Part shown: positions 32,657 through 62,400 of the stretch, piece by piece
Layout of the letters: every line of letters starts with the position of its first letter
Numbering within the stretch: the stretch's first letter is position 1
Origin: Ascaris suum
Lineage: Eukaryota > Nematoda > Chromadorea > Rhabditida > Ascarididae
Reading direction: 5' to 3'
Assembly: GCA_013433145.1 (NCBI GenBank)
Contig: CM024178.1
Coordinates: 1,127,001 to 1,191,000 of the forward strand
Length of the DNA: 64,000 nt
Program-made: the position numbers and the translations under genes
Notes under the pieces: generated by a model
What the model was told of the DNA's origin: nothing
Databases searched by the model: none
What the model saw: only the letters and a program-made list of their open reading frames with translations

Positions 32657-33805
32657 AATATGATTGAAATAAATAAAATGCAAATATGATATGCATTTCT
32701 ATTATTAAAAAACCAACATTACGAAATAATGCAATGAAAATGAAAAGAGAATAAGTTTTTTCTTCTTCAGAAAAAAAGCGCCGCAAAATCGAACAATTTG
32801 AGACATTTTATTCTTTATTTGGAATTTAAAGGCAATTTGAGGAACCAAAAAATTTTCGAGAAATTTTCAAAGCATTTTTTTTAGGAACGAACTAGAATAA
32901 TCAAAAAAGAAGCATCAGTACTTTCACGGGTAGATTTTTCTGGGAATAATCTCGATGATGGCTATAGCGATAGTGAGCGCCGTAACGAATATGATTGGCT
33001 TATATTGCAAATAGGAATTACGAGAATAGTAATGTGCAGAGCGTTAGTCATGCTATTTTAATACACCGCTTCACAATTCATCTATCGCGGACATATCGAT
33101 CATATCGATATGATGAGCACTCATATATTTTTCTACCAGCTCAAAAAGTTTATATTTTATATTCCAGATCATAAGTACCACATAGAAGAAAACATTGCAT
33201 ATACGAGCGATTATTATACTCTTGCAGAATATGTTTTGAATGAAGCTAGGTGGCTATAGAGAAAGATTTGAATATTGTTTCCAAGGATTACTCCAACTTT
33301 TTCGGATGACATTGCGTCGTAAATTATTAGTGCACTCGATGTTTCAGGTCATTTTCAAAATTTCCATCGTTCTCGAAGTGGGATATTCTCAAGAACACTG
33401 AAAGCCATCATAATTTTGCACTCTATGAAAATATTCCGCAGTGATGAGAATAATGCGTCGATATTTCATCGACTTTCAGCTGGAAAAAACAATATTTGCA
33501 AATATTTGTGATGGTATAGTAAGTCATGGAAAACATTCTGCGATCGCTTTAATACAAATGTTTGAAGAATTATCGATTGGTCTTTCTTAAGTCTTTCAGA
33601 TTTATCCACGAATATTGTGTAGCCATTTTCTATCCAGCTAGCATCAAAGACTTTAAACGAATCGAAGGAGCTTAGCGTCAACTCGCCGAAAAGGCAGTTG
33701 GAAAGGTTATTTGCGGCTGATTCCAACCGCTTAATAAACATAGACCACAAAGGCACCAGAAAATTTAGAGTTGACATAGAAATTTGTTGCTATATCACTA
33801 ATGTT

Positions 33806-34045
33806 AGTAGTAACAATGACAGTAACAGTAATCACAACGATAGTAATAATAATAGTAATGATAGTAATAATAATAATAATGAAAACTAGTAGTAGTAGTA
33901 GTAGTAGTTGTTGTTGTTGTTGTAGTAGTAGTAGTAGTAGTTGTTAGTAGTAGTATAGTAAAATAATAGTAATAGTAATAACAATAATAAATAAATAAAT
34001 AAATAAATAAATTAATTAATTAATTAATTAATTAGTTAGTAATAA
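33806..34045. repeat. Compound simple-repeat block
   Basis: Successive blocks of agt/aat, tag, ttg, tag again, then aata and aatt tetranucleotides. The tag-to-ttg switch and return suggest expansion by slippage. Confidence 0.9.
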
Positions 34046-34299
34046 ATAAATAATAATAAATAATAATATTAAACAGTAGCAATAAAATTATGAATGAGAA
34101 TAGCAATAACAATAAAAAAAAGCGCTTGATGATTTAATCGACTATTTAGACTGTGATTAATCGACAAAAAGAAACTCGAACAAAGCTCTTATTCGTATAG
34201 ACGCTTAAAAACCGAAATGATGAGCACAGAAATGATAAAAAGCGGAAGAAAGCATCAACAGCCACTCAACACTAACGATAAGAACTGCAAACGATAACA

Positions 34300-49282
<14,983 letters not shown>

Positions 49283-49557
49283 ATTCTTAGGTAGCTGACA
49301 ACCTCACCACTCGTTGTTCATCCACTCATATTACACTTATGGCCACTATTTTGCGAATCAACAAATTTCGACGTTATTACCGGTGAGATTTTCACGGCGA
49401 GATTTCAATATTCTACGCCAACGCCGATGCTGTTTTTCAGCATCAACTTACTTCTGACATAAATATTATGCGCCGGCTGCTTACGTTCATGGGTAATTAA
49501 CTCCTGGTGGTCACTGGAAGAATCATTTAGGCTGATTTTGCTTTCGTCGACATAGAA

Positions 49558-49716
49558 ATGTCAGTGATGTTTGTCGTCGAATCAGTTGCAGCCGTGCAAA
49601 ACACAAGCCGGAAATGTCCGATGAAGGAAATGATCCAGCATATTGCATTCCGATTGCTTCATTATTCTCACAAATATGATGTCATTTATGGGAAAAATTA
49701 TGTGTTACAATGTTGA
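49558..49716 (+). CDS. Short open frame, 52 codons, unrecognised
   Basis: ATG to TGA, less AT-rich than its surroundings, starting MSVMFVVESVAAVQNTSRKC and followed by PMKEMIQHIAFRLLHYSHKY. It lies just beyond provisional exon A and diverges from it. No acceptor directly before it and no known family. Confidence 0.22.
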   Translation: MSVMFVVESVAAVQNTSRKCPMKEMIQHIAFRLLHYSHKYDVIYGKNYVLQC

Positions 49717-49719
49717 TTA

Positions 49720-52700
49720 CACAATTACTGCTATAGAGTAAGCGATTCTGTCAATCAACATCAATATCTCTTCTAATTAAAGCGTTTCTTATTCCTCAAC
49801 GATAAGCATTGATAGCTTTAGATTCTTCAATTATGCGACGATTTGATCTTTTAACTTAGCCTTTAGAGCCACTAAGTTGCTCTCAACTGGTTTATTTTGA
49901 TGTTTTGTTTTCGTTATTGAAAATCTTACATATCACTTTATTGAAAGTCGAGTTTCATTACTAAACACTTTCGAGTATCATTTTTAAATTTTTCTACACG
50001 TTTCTCATCAATCTTTTCCGGCAGTGGAAAAATATGAATTCCGAGACTGCCAAAAATTCATAGTCAGAAAATAAGGTATGAAGCGATAACGACACCCTCG
50101 CGATATATGAATAACTTTTTCGTAGAACAACGATCAATATATCTGCAATTTATTTCACTGATGAAATCTTCGAAGATAGCTCTCGTGAGCGATCACCTTA
50201 AAACGACCAAGTGATGGAAAGGTAATGGAAGAGGAATGGCCAATCCCATATGGCCAATTTAAATAAGAGCCTTGTCCTTTATTGTAACACCATATGGCGC
50301 CACTTTTATACATTCATTGTCCAGATTGAAAAGTTTAGTCGATATAAGTTCTATATTATTATATTTTTTTTATTATGGATATTCTTTTTTTTTACTTTTT
50401 TACTGTCACAAAAAACAGTTAACGAATTTTTAACCATCATCAATATCGTTTTATCTATGACGTCATCCGCCCTCTTAACGAATCCTTCGAAAGCAAAACC
50501 CATCGTGAACAGGAGAGCGCACTGAAAACAATTGCCGTCTATGTGATCCTTTTGGGGATATGGTTGTTGTTGTTGTTTTTTTTTGCGAAAATAGATTGCA
50601 TAGAGCGCTGGTAAATTAGTATGATATAGCTCATAATAGTGTGCTTGTTCGTAATGAAACTATCGCTTTTCTAAATACTTTTGTCTCTTTCAAGTAAGTA
50701 GTTTTGGTGATATACTTTGAAGGAAAATGAACTCCAAAAAAAAAAAATGCCACCATTTATATTGAAAATCGATTTAAATTCTCTTTTTTTTTGAAAGGAT
50801 TTTTCTTTAGCCGATTAAATGAATACAGGTTAAAAGAAAAATTAAATATGTTGATTAAGAGGAAATTCTCCGCACTTCCTTTAAAAAAAAAACATTTTTT
50901 TTTTCTTTGCAAACAGATCTCTTTATATTTATCCTTATTCGTATAAAATAATTTAAAATTTTACATGATGAAGCATTTCTCTTTGCTTAGTTATTTGTTC
51001 AATAGCTAGTCTTCCATTTTTTTCATATGTGAATTTTAAATCCTTTAGTATTTATTGGATATAACAACAGAAAAACACTCTTGCAGCATATCATTCTCAT
51101 TTACCATACACTGCAATATGTGATGCTTACTCTGCAAGTATTATGTCATTCTCTAACTGAAGCTTTCGAGAGCGAAAACTCATAGTGATGAACGATAGTT
51201 AATCGTAGTCTGTTTTCTTTTCAAATGCTTTTGCGCATTTACGTTTGCAAGACGCCATATATTAATGACATGTTGGTTTGCATTTATTTCTCTGTTTGTT
51301 TCGAGTTGTTTCAACTCCGGAACCGTTAAAGCTAGAATCACAAGCTTGACGGATCTAAAGAACATCATAGGATTACCTCCAATATAATATTCAAGATGGT
51401 TCACTCATTTTGAGAGGAGTTATAGACAATTAAAAGTGGCCAGAAGGTTGCATACATATTTTTCATCTGCCGGGTTTTCACTTTACACTTTACATCGTTT
51501 TATGAGAAAGGTAATTGTTTATGGATGATTTGTAGGAGCGATTGGATTAGTTTTAAAAAAAAAAAGAAGAATTATAATTGAACAAATTTTATTAATTGCT
51601 TGCTTCACTTCATTTGTTCAGATAAGGGAAATGCAAAAAGTGCACTACGTATGAACTGCTTTGACGCATTTTCTCGAATGTATTCATATTGCACTCGTAA
51701 TCCTTTTAGTGCAATAATCAAATTAAGTTGGATTTTGAAAACTGTAAGCATCACTACATTTTCTTTTCATCGCTTTAGATGTTAGTATTGCACTCATTGA
51801 TATGGGCATAGAAGTATTTTACTAGATGTTTTTCTTGTTGCTATTTGGAAGTATTCGACATGTTACTTTCTGAAGTGCTTTACTTGTTGATAATGCAACA
51901 TATTCATCGAGAACAATGTAGGACCATACGATCGTATCTTCGTTGTAATTTTTCTAAGCATTGCAACAAATATTTGTTGAAAAAATTTTTTCATCACTTT
52001 ATAAAAATTGTATATTCGTATATGAATGTCGTAACCAATTTCAAGAATCTCGGAATTTCAGTGTCTTTTTTTCTGAAGAATTTTGATTTCGTTTCAGTGA
52101 TTTTGCATCAATAACCGGAATATTCTCTCTTTCGTGTTGGTTGATAAAAGCTAAGATATTTGTCTTTGTGGATGGCGAAAAATTTTTAACTATCATTATT
52201 TTCAATTTAAAATCTGATTGCTAAGATATGATTCGCTGAAAAATCGATATTTTTATCGTAGGTAAATATTCACCTCTAGAAGGGGAGGAAAATTTGTTTC
52301 GAGTATATTAGAATCTACGAATTTTTAGCAAATAAAAATATCGGAATTTTTCAGTAAATTAGTGATATATTTTTTTATGAGAAAAATATGGAAATATATT
52401 CTCACTCATAATACATTTTCGTACTAAAAAAAAATCTTGATGAAAAATTTGCATTTTTATTCATCTCTGGAGATAAATTTTTAAATAATTGAAATATGCA
52501 AATTTATATACTCTAAACAATACAATAAATCACTATTTGATGATGTGCATTAAGTCGCTTTACGCTTATTTTACAAAGCAGGTATAAATCTATGACGTGG
52601 GATCTTATGCGTATGATAGAGTGATTCTCATACAATATTATAGATTTCCTACTATATCGGATTTCTATCTGTGTTTTTGAGTAATTGCAGAAGAACAGAT

Positions 52701-55700
52701 ATTGGAAAATATTTGTAAATATAGATGCTTTTTTTAAAAAATACCGAATGTAATATTACCAAAAAAAAAAACTCCAATTATTTGAAGAGGAAAAATTTCA
52801 TTTAGACTATTCTCTTAAGGAAGTAAAACAAACAAAAAAAAAATTTTTTTTTTTGCATTTAATAAAAAACGATTTCTTTAATGGAATTCATCTATTTCTG
52901 CAAAAAAAAAAAAAAAAAAAATCAAAACAAACAATTGAAAATATGAGCAGAAAAATTTGACGTTTCCATAATAAAATTTTTCATTTATTTATGTAATATT
53001 AATATATCATCTCATATATATTTTAAAAACAATATGAATCTATAAAAGAAAATCGAAAAAAAAATTGACACAAACAAATAGAAAAAGAGATAATAAAGTT
53101 GGTAAGAAGAGAGTAAAATCACTTTTATTGTTTGCGTTTATTTTTGTATTCAATTCTGTTTCTGCATCGGTTTTTCAGAAATTTTCCACGTCTAATTCTT
53201 CGATAAAACGTTTCCAATGTAATTTTTATTTTAGTTATATTTTTGAGGTAAATTATAAATAGCCATATGTTCTATGAGGTATTGCTAAGTTTCGCAGTTA
53301 TAAATGAGCATGCTAAAGAAAAAGAAGCAAGAAGGGGATAGGAAGGAGAAAGTGAGTTAAACAGAGAAAGAGAAAAAGAGGAGATAGAGAAGTTAAGAAG
53401 TAAAAGCATATTGAGGTTTGGTAGGAAAACTTTGTTGTATCACACAATATTTGCAATACTTGTTTTGCGTCGATAGCTTAACGTCTGCATGTTACTATTA
53501 CACTTTGCGTCTATCACATACGAGCGCTTAAATTGAAAGCAACCTATTTGTCTTCTATGCTTAACAGAAGGTTTTTAAGCATAAATGGGATTAATGAATG
53601 TGAGGAAAAACTTCCACTCGGAAAGCTATGCTAACTAATGAGGAATAAATGTACGATATATGAGTGAACAACACACAAGGAATCCTCTTCCCCACTTCGC
53701 ATTCCTTTTCTCTTCTGTTCCTCTATCTGTTCGTTGAAAGAGGAATGAATTTCTTCAATGTTTCTTTCATTCGAATATCATTCAAACTTGAAAATTTTTT
53801 CCTCGCTGAACTGCTTTTACCCGTTAAATTTTTTTTAGACTATGCAAGAATGTACCAACAAAAAACTTTGCAATGATGATGGCACCAGCTATAATTTTTC
53901 TTAGTTTTTTTCTAAGTGAAAACGCCCAACTTTCACTCTCCTTTTCCTCTCTTTTCTTGAAAAACCTCATCTATAAAAAACATTCCGCTGATAGCAATAG
54001 TTGTAATGGCCGCCATGATTATGAGCAACGAAGTAGTTGAACTTGTTGGAACAACTTGAACAGAGCTCTAACTCATCTCCTGTTCAAGAGTTGCTTTTAT
54101 TCATTTCATCGGGGTGAAGCACTTCCGAATCTCGCATTCTTCTTGAGTATCAACGTGTTCACCTTTTACGCTGTAGATGAAGCTAGTAAACGCTGAATTA
54201 TAGCATAAGGTAGATAAATAAAAGTATAGAAAGTATAAAATGGACAGTTATAGGGAAAACATCGACATAAGCAGTTTGGATATTCGTGTTTCGTTTCTCT
54301 AATGGAAGTTCGAAAATTGTACATTATGGATAAGGATTAGTCCGTATTTGATGGATTAAGTTTGAATGCTATTTTTTAGCGTCTGAAGAAGTGGAATAAA
54401 CTGTAACTAAAGTATAAAGTATTTTTATATAGCTTATTGATCAGAATAAAGTTGCAATGAAAGTTCTTATAATTGTAGTTATTAGAGTGAATAATATTGA
54501 GGGAATTGAATGACATACAGACAATTCAATTACTACAGACAAACGTCATCAAACAATGAAGGATGTTGAGATATGCACAAACATAGCTTGAAGCAATTAC
54601 CGGTTTGAAACACGACATTCAAGTGATCGAAGAGACATTTATATACGCAGCAATGTTCAGAGTAAATCGGTATGTCTTCGGATGTGGGCTCGCTCAACTA
54701 AGGAGGCGGGCGTGCTCTGACTACATCACTTCAGACAACGTTGCTTCTGAGGTGGTGCCTCATCGACGACGCTCAAATGACCTAACATTGATGCACGTCA
54801 CGTTTACTTTCATGTTGCGTTAACAATTTGTCGTTTTTGAATCACTAATGCTCTTTTTGTTGCATCAACTATTATACGTGAATTTCGAACGGTATTCAAC
54901 TCAATAGTCGTTTTTCGCCAATATTTAAAGTATAACCTTTATTCATTGTTTCTATTTACATCTCTAATATAACGTTAATTAATTTCCAAGTTTGCGCTCT
55001 GTAAAATCCTTATGACTTATGCAGTATAGAGTACAATTATTGATTGATTTATTACCTTGTAGATTGTGCACAGATTTGAACAAGAGTCAATTCACGTGAA
55101 TATTAGGACGCACGTTTTTAAACTCTCACGAACCTTATGTGATTTATTCGAACAGATGAAGCTAATTTTGAAAATAAATTGACCAAAGAATAGCATCTTG
55201 AGCATGTTGATCTACATGATCCAAGTGCTTGTCACTTCTTTCCTGGCCACGTCGCTATCGCGTGGAATAGTTGCCATATATAGTTGTACTACACCACAAT
55301 GGAAGCATTTTTTAAATTCTTTAATCATTATCCCTAGCTAGAGTGCGAAAATGAAAATTGGCGCAAATTGATTACTATAATCTGTGCTCTGAAGTTACGA
55401 TTACGCTTATTATCCTTTGTTCCTGATGATGATTTATAATTTGCAACCTGATTTTAGATTTTTGTATGGGAATTCCTCTCAAAGAAAACAAGTTCGTGGA
55501 GGGCTTGGAGAGAAAACGTTCTATAAAAAAAGCTCGTAAAATGTGAGACGGTAATATTTTAAATCGTTAGGGCCACAAGGGGAAGTAGAGGAAGGGAGCG
55601 GAAGGTTGGCAGGAGGGTTCATCCTAAAACATTTTTCATTGCATGACATTTGCAGATTCATTTCAGCAGCACGTTATCTGAATTCCAACAAGGTCAAATT

Positions 55701-57930
55701 CATCGAAATAAGCCATACCAAGTTGTATAACGTAATTTACATTTTTTAAAACCTTATTTTAGGCATATTTTTTAAACTGCAATGGTTAATCGATACATGC
55801 AGAATTACAAAGAAATGGCGCCATTCTCTCTTCTCTTTTTATTTCAGCGCCTGTTGTTTCACTAGGTCCCGTCGGCAGGTGTAAGACTTGTGTGGTGTCA
55901 GCAACAGATACGCTAAAACGGATACGGTATATCAGTATAATAGACACGATACATATTACTCCTTCATTACTAGCGAACTTTCACCTCGCGGCAGTCACTT
56001 TTCGGGAATTTGCTTCATTCCTCAAACATCAGTGAATCTTTGGCATAACTCTTGCAGCATTTCCGATCCTCATGATACCTAATGAATGTTGTAATCTCAT
56101 TCTTCAGTTGACTATCTCATCAGTTATTGCAGCGTGACGTGCATAGGCGTTCTTTAATGCTTGTTACTTGAGATAAAGCCTGAGGTAAAGAAAGCCGGCT
56201 CAGAAATAGCTGTCAGTAACATGCTAGTCGAACGTTGGATACGGTTTATGAAGTGAGAGTGCTTTCATTTGAAGGATTACTTAAGGTCAAGTCTTTTTTG
56301 TTCTTGCCAACTTCAAGAACAATTCGAATTGCGCACGTGGTGCAGCTTTATTTGCCATCAAACATAACAAAGCTATTGTGTTGAACAGTTAATGTCTCGG
56401 CTGTCACTTCGCTTATTGTTGCACTCATTGCAATCGACAATCTCCATTGAATGTCATTTTTATTGCCGCATAATCAATGACTTTATTCAAAAAGTGCTAT
56501 TATTGATCGCTCATCGAATAACTTTTAAACTTTTCAATACTTACATAGACGAATGAAATAGCTGAAATATTATTCAAATATTTTATCTATTCTTTGAGAA
56601 AATGCTTGATTGTGGAGAATGGTGATTTCTATGCAACATGTCGATCAGAAATACCGATTCAACGACCATTTTTAATTGGATTTTCCATGCTTAGCATCAG
56701 AATGGCTTACGTATACAAACTATAGGAATATATTCATAGATGAGATAAATTTTTGAGGGAGATACTTTACAATGTTATAAAAATTATGCAATTAATATGA
56801 AGCATTATTTCGAACTTATATTTGTTAGGTAAAAGTTAGGTGAATCGGTTGTGTTCTTATCTCATTCGAAAAATTCAGCTAGACGTTAACTTCAATATAA
56901 TACCATTGCTCTCATAGGGCTTTGCAAGTCTACCGAAATAAGATAAAAGTACTCCAATTTGAACACTATAGATAGTATTATCTTAACATTTAGCTATCTT
57001 TAATGATATGTTTTAGAGAGAAAACAATGAAAGAGCAAAAAATTTTTTGATTGCAAATTGCAATTTTTATCGGATTTTTTTTTTCCAAAATAGAATTCAA
57101 TTTTATCATTTTGTCGATTACATGGCTAAATTTGCTCTAGCGAAATTTATTCAATTGACACACAAAGCGTATTCAACAATTCTTAGGGAATTTCAATTGA
57201 AAATCACCACCTCTATTTGCTTAAAAAAATTGCGCAATATTTTTATTAAAAATATTGAGTATTTTTATTCACTATAATGATTGTCAAATTATTATATTGA
57301 CTTTATAAGCGTTCGGAACGATTTTTAAGGATAGGCGAATATTATTTGCATAGATTTGCCTATTATTAAGGTCAATTATTCAATGGACTATGAATAGTGG
57401 TACAGAGTAATTCGGACACTTTTTTACTCGCAGCACTGAAAAAAAAAAAAAGATGTAGCGCACTAGCAACATGCATAAAAATTTGTAATTGTATGCGTTA
57501 ATCGTTTTTGACCGTAGACGACTTATTTGATGCATTAATGCACTTTTTCGCTCCATATTGTTTTTACGTTCTGAGATGTTCTTGATATGCATGTTGAAAT
57601 TGCTGTAGTTATGCGTTGTTATGCGTTACCTATATGATTCCTTCAAAGTTATGAAGTAAAGAAATTTAAGCGTCTATCATATGATGATAAACAGCATTTA
57701 TTAAATAATGCCAAGTAAGCGTTGGAGATGGCAGCGGTGTTTAGCACTATAAATAAGGATAGTAATTACAAAATGTATCTAGAAATCAATGTTAACACAA
57801 GAAAATTATCTAATATCAAATTTTTATTTCTTATGAATAGAGATTTTACAATAGAGACATAGATAGATAGACAAATAACAACATTGACGCTTACTAGATC
57901 GCAAGTCGCAAAGTTTGTTGAAACGAGAGA
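49720..57930. other. Long gene-poor region
   Basis: AT-rich with many A/T tracts. Isolated short frames such as 50250-50525 (hydrophobic), 51180-51374 on the minus strand, 54605-54823, and a signal-peptide-like MLIYMIQVLVTSFLATSLSR at 55204 lack partners or consistent splicing. A GC-richer patch at about 54650-54800 has no recognisable product. Confidence 0.5.
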
Positions 57931-57932
57931 AG

Positions 57933-58046
57933 CGAAGAAATATTGCTGCTTACTTCTTTTGTAAAATACACGAAGAAATATTACTGCTTACTTCTTTTGT
58001 AAAATACACGAAGAAATATTACTGCTTACTTCTTTTGTAAAATACA
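57933..58046. repeat. Tandem repeat, three copies of 38 bp
   Basis: Unit begins cgaagaaatattactgctta and ends gtaaaataca. Copies at 57933, 57971 and 58009 are almost identical; the first has one change (attg for atta). Confidence 0.95.
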
Positions 58047-58834
58047 ATGTTTCAACTTGATTTTTCATTGCGACGATTTGAGAGAATAGGTGATCCTTTA
58101 TGGGATACGAGGAAGCAACTTGAGTTCTATCAATTTTGAAGCGCTCTAACATAAAAATATTCAGCATTATTTTAAGGATGGCAGTTCATTGGAATGTTTT
58201 CTATGATAAATTGGCAACATTATAATGAAACACTGTAGAAAATGAAAAAAATATTCCATATATAATAAAGTTCAATTGTCGTTTTATTTCACTGAAATAT
58301 GATAGATTATAGTTAGTTCGTTTCTATGATTAATAGCTCTTAGCGAATTTCGTCGTAATATTTAAATCAATAAAGTCATCAATATCTTCAAGGTGACCGG
58401 ATATGCGCAGCCATTATGACATCCATAAAAGCTTGAGAGGTTTCTTCTTCTTCCGGATAATAGATTGCAATTCGTAATTGAATCAGATTCTTTCATTAAA
58501 AAACTATAATTTTATGCGTTTTTAATTAATTTCCCATTGCAATTGCTAGAAAAATTGCGCCAATCTTACTCAACTGATAAAAAGCACCACAACTTACATA
58601 CTAGAAAGAAGTAAGATATGCGCAAAAATGCCTTCATATGTTAATTGAACCGACCGATTTTTGAAATCTTCTATTGAGAAGTCCGTTTTTTTGGTGCGTT
58701 GACAGGTGAACAATGAAAATCCAATCGATATTGAATGGACGCAATTTTTTCCATAATTAGATGACTACAATTCTATTCAAATTAATTGCATCAATGTGAA
58801 ACATGATATTCATGTGGTTTGCAAGTTTGTGGAT

Positions 58835-59044
<210 letters not shown>

Positions 59045-59398
59045 GCCATTTGATGCATTTTGCAAGTGCAACTCTATAAAGTGCATAAAAACATGCTCAT
59101 GTAACACATTTCCTGGTTATCTATCTTTGATATGTTAAGAATGCAAACAATAATTGCAATTCGTTTGATCGTTATTCCATATTTTATGAATGTTTCGCTA
59201 AATGCAAAATTGCATGTCTGAATTGCAAATCCATATGCTATATATAATGAATTGCAGAGAAGTGAATTAAACGATGACGTTAGCAATGCAATAATTGCAA
59301 CGTATGCAGTGCAGATAACTGCAACGTGATCATCAGAAAAAAGTAATTACAATTGTCTCAAATGATCGGCGACGATCATCGACGTCGACTTATTGTTG

Positions 59399-59474
59399 AT
59401 GGCTATGCGTCTAAGCGTACTCTATTCATCGTTACTCTTTTCTATGCATATAGTATTGGGTCAACTTAGCAAAG
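59399..59474 (+). CDS. EGF-domain gene, exon 1 (signal peptide)
   Basis: 25 codons and one base; consensus donor AAAG|gtaagt. The hydrophobic core is followed by GQLSK, a plausible cleavage region. Confidence 0.7.
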
Positions 59475-62400
59475 GTAAGTTATAATTGTCGCTAAATGGA
59501 ATAAGTTTATTTTTATCGCGATCAGCTTTGATTCTCTGGTTTACCTCCGAATTCTTTTTTGTAGAGATGCTGCACCACCTTACCTTCGAGTAACTAAAAC
59601 TTAAATTCAACACATGGTTTATCCATCAGTTTTATTTCGTTTCTATAAGTGCAACATTCGTTTAATGGTCGGCAATATAGACAAGAGCATCCTCCTCAGG
59701 TCTCGTTCAAGTGTAGTTCAAGTGTAGTTCTACTTCAGTGAGTCGATTCAGGTGTAAACAACATATTACCTGAAGGTAGTGTTATATAAGTAAATAGAGT
59801 TTCAATGGTTTTTAAATCGTTGCATAAATGATGGGCAATATTATTATTATTGCTACATCGCATGGCTAAGTTGAAATTCCATCATCGTGCTACTCAATAT
59901 AAACAAACGACGTAAATCTTAAAAACTCATCGAAGCGTATGAATAATATAAATATTTACGATATAGATGTAAATCATATCGTTTGATTCTGAAAAAATTT
60001 CAGCTAAGAAAAAAAAATTTTTTTTCCACTTATCATTCTTCTCAGATGATTCTAAAAAGAAATGAAATGACACCTATGAGAATAAATGAAAATCAACTGA
60101 ACTCAAAAAATTTTTTCTCATAAATGATTGCATATGAAAATTTTCGGAGTTTTTATTTCGAAAATTTTTAGGCGATATATAATTCGATAATTTAAATATT
60201 TGGGACAAAAAAAAACAGCTATATTTTTTTAATGCTCATTAATAGGCTGTTTTTTTTTCTTCATTCTTTCATTAGTATTTTCATAATTTTCTCCTAATTC
60301 GATTCGAAGTAACGATTGCTTAAACGATAGAGTTTTCTATCATACAAAAATTCTTGTTGAAAATTTTTTTAAAAAAAATTTGCATATTAATTTTTCGACA
60401 ATTTTGTTTTTTTTTTTATTAGATTTTATCAAGATTTTTTTAAATATCTTCATATATATATTTTTTGCAAATTTCGGTATTTTCTTTACTTTAGATTAAA
60501 TTCATAGAAATTATTGCAGCGTATTTGCCGTTTTAAATTATTTTTATGCTAGCGTTCACATGCTACTCACTAACTATACTAGATACGCTATAGAAAATGT
60601 TTTTGTGATCTGACTATGGACCGCAGTTTAATGTAAGCTTACAGAAGGCAAAGAGGATTTCCGCATTCATAGAAGAGATGAGGCTTCCCAGATGTGGAAG
60701 TAAGGTAATTTGACAGATTGAGAGGTGCAGCAACAACTTAATTAAATTGGAACGTGAAATGAGCTTTCACACATATTATCATAGAATCTCCCTAAAGAAT
60801 GGAGAATCATCGTGCGGTCTTTCAAAACAGATATACCTTGATAGGGCTTATCATGACATCTGGTGCTTCAATGCTATTCAATGATCCGGAAAATATTCGT
60901 AAACTATGAAACATTTTCATACTTTCATCGATAGCACTATTTGCGAAGGATAAAAGACCTTTGTCGATACAAGCTCAATTGATTGTTTTTTTTTCCTGGA
61001 CTAGTTTCAAGTTTGTTTCAATCATAACAGCCAATATTTTATTTTTTGAAATAAACGAATCTTATTATAGGAGTTGGCGTGATATGAATTTTCTTCGTCT
61101 TACATGTGTTATTTTATCATATATTTCTTAGCGAATATTTTCGCTGTGAACATATCGATCCTTATGTTGACGTTTTCTAGTTTTTTTTTTTCTCGTTAGC
61201 AATGCTCTTCTTAGATGATTAAAACTATTTTTTTTTATTAGTTCATTTTGTCAATGAAAATATTTCTTCGCATATTTTTTTCTCCATTGATCCTATTTCT
61301 TTAATTTCTTCGTATCATTTAATTTTATCTCATATTTTCATAAATCGATTTTTTTTTGCAGGGAAAAGAAAAATTTCTCTCCATTTTTTTTGAAAATATG
61401 AAAATGATAGATATCAATTTAATAGATAATTTTATTCCTATTGTTCTTCAACTTATTTTTCATTGTTTCATTGTTTGTTTTGATCGGGCTATCGATAGGT
61501 GTATTTCATAAAATTTGCCGAATCTATCATTCATTACAATTCTTTATTCTCAATTCACGTAATATTTCCTGTACTTGAATTGTAACTCAAAATCTCTTGT
61601 ATCGTTAGTAACTCAAAGAAGAATTTTCTGATTCATTTGAAGTTTAGAGAATGATAACGCATATCACCACAGTTGATAACGATCACTTAATTATTGTGTA
61701 TTCGCATATGTGCGTTGAGCTATTAGCCTCAATGCAACAATGTAACACTGATTACCTATCGGTTTGTTTTCATCACTCGTAAAACGTGATAAAAACCTGC
61801 AGTTATCTAGCTAAGCCTCTTTACTGTTGTAATCAACCGATCAACATCATCTCTATTTATTACAACGATCACTCCATAGAGTTGTAATGGCGTCGAAGAA
61901 GAACGTCAGTCCAAAGACAACGAAAATTTCAATAATGCAATTAAAAAAAAACAAACATGAACGCAGCACATTATGAACCGATGTACGTTCATCAGCATAG
62001 GCACAATTCTACCTTTAGGAATGAGCAAATCTTTGGATTCAACTTCACACAAATATATCGATTCTAAAAATGAAGAAGGGGCAAGCGACATTTAGGTTGG
62101 CAAAATGATGATAGTTTATGCATTGTTAGATTTTCTAGTGCAAATATTTAAAAAAATCCAACTATGTGCCGTTGCATCACTATCTTATTAGCACATATTT
62201 ATGATATACCTTTCAATACTACGCTAGTATACTATTAGCCGTAGGATTTATGCTATTGGAGAATATTTTCACTATTCATTACGTCGAGCAATAACTGTTG
62301 ATCGTGTTCTTTTTTTACAATTATTGACCCACTTAATTCACAATCTCACTTTGTCGAAATGAATAATTTTATTATATAGGAGAAAAGAGAATTCTCGTCC

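Noticed and set aside
55204..56082. Signal-peptide-like start at 55204 with a possible exon at 55855
   Set aside because: No usable donor after the hydrophobic start and the downstream frames do not agree.
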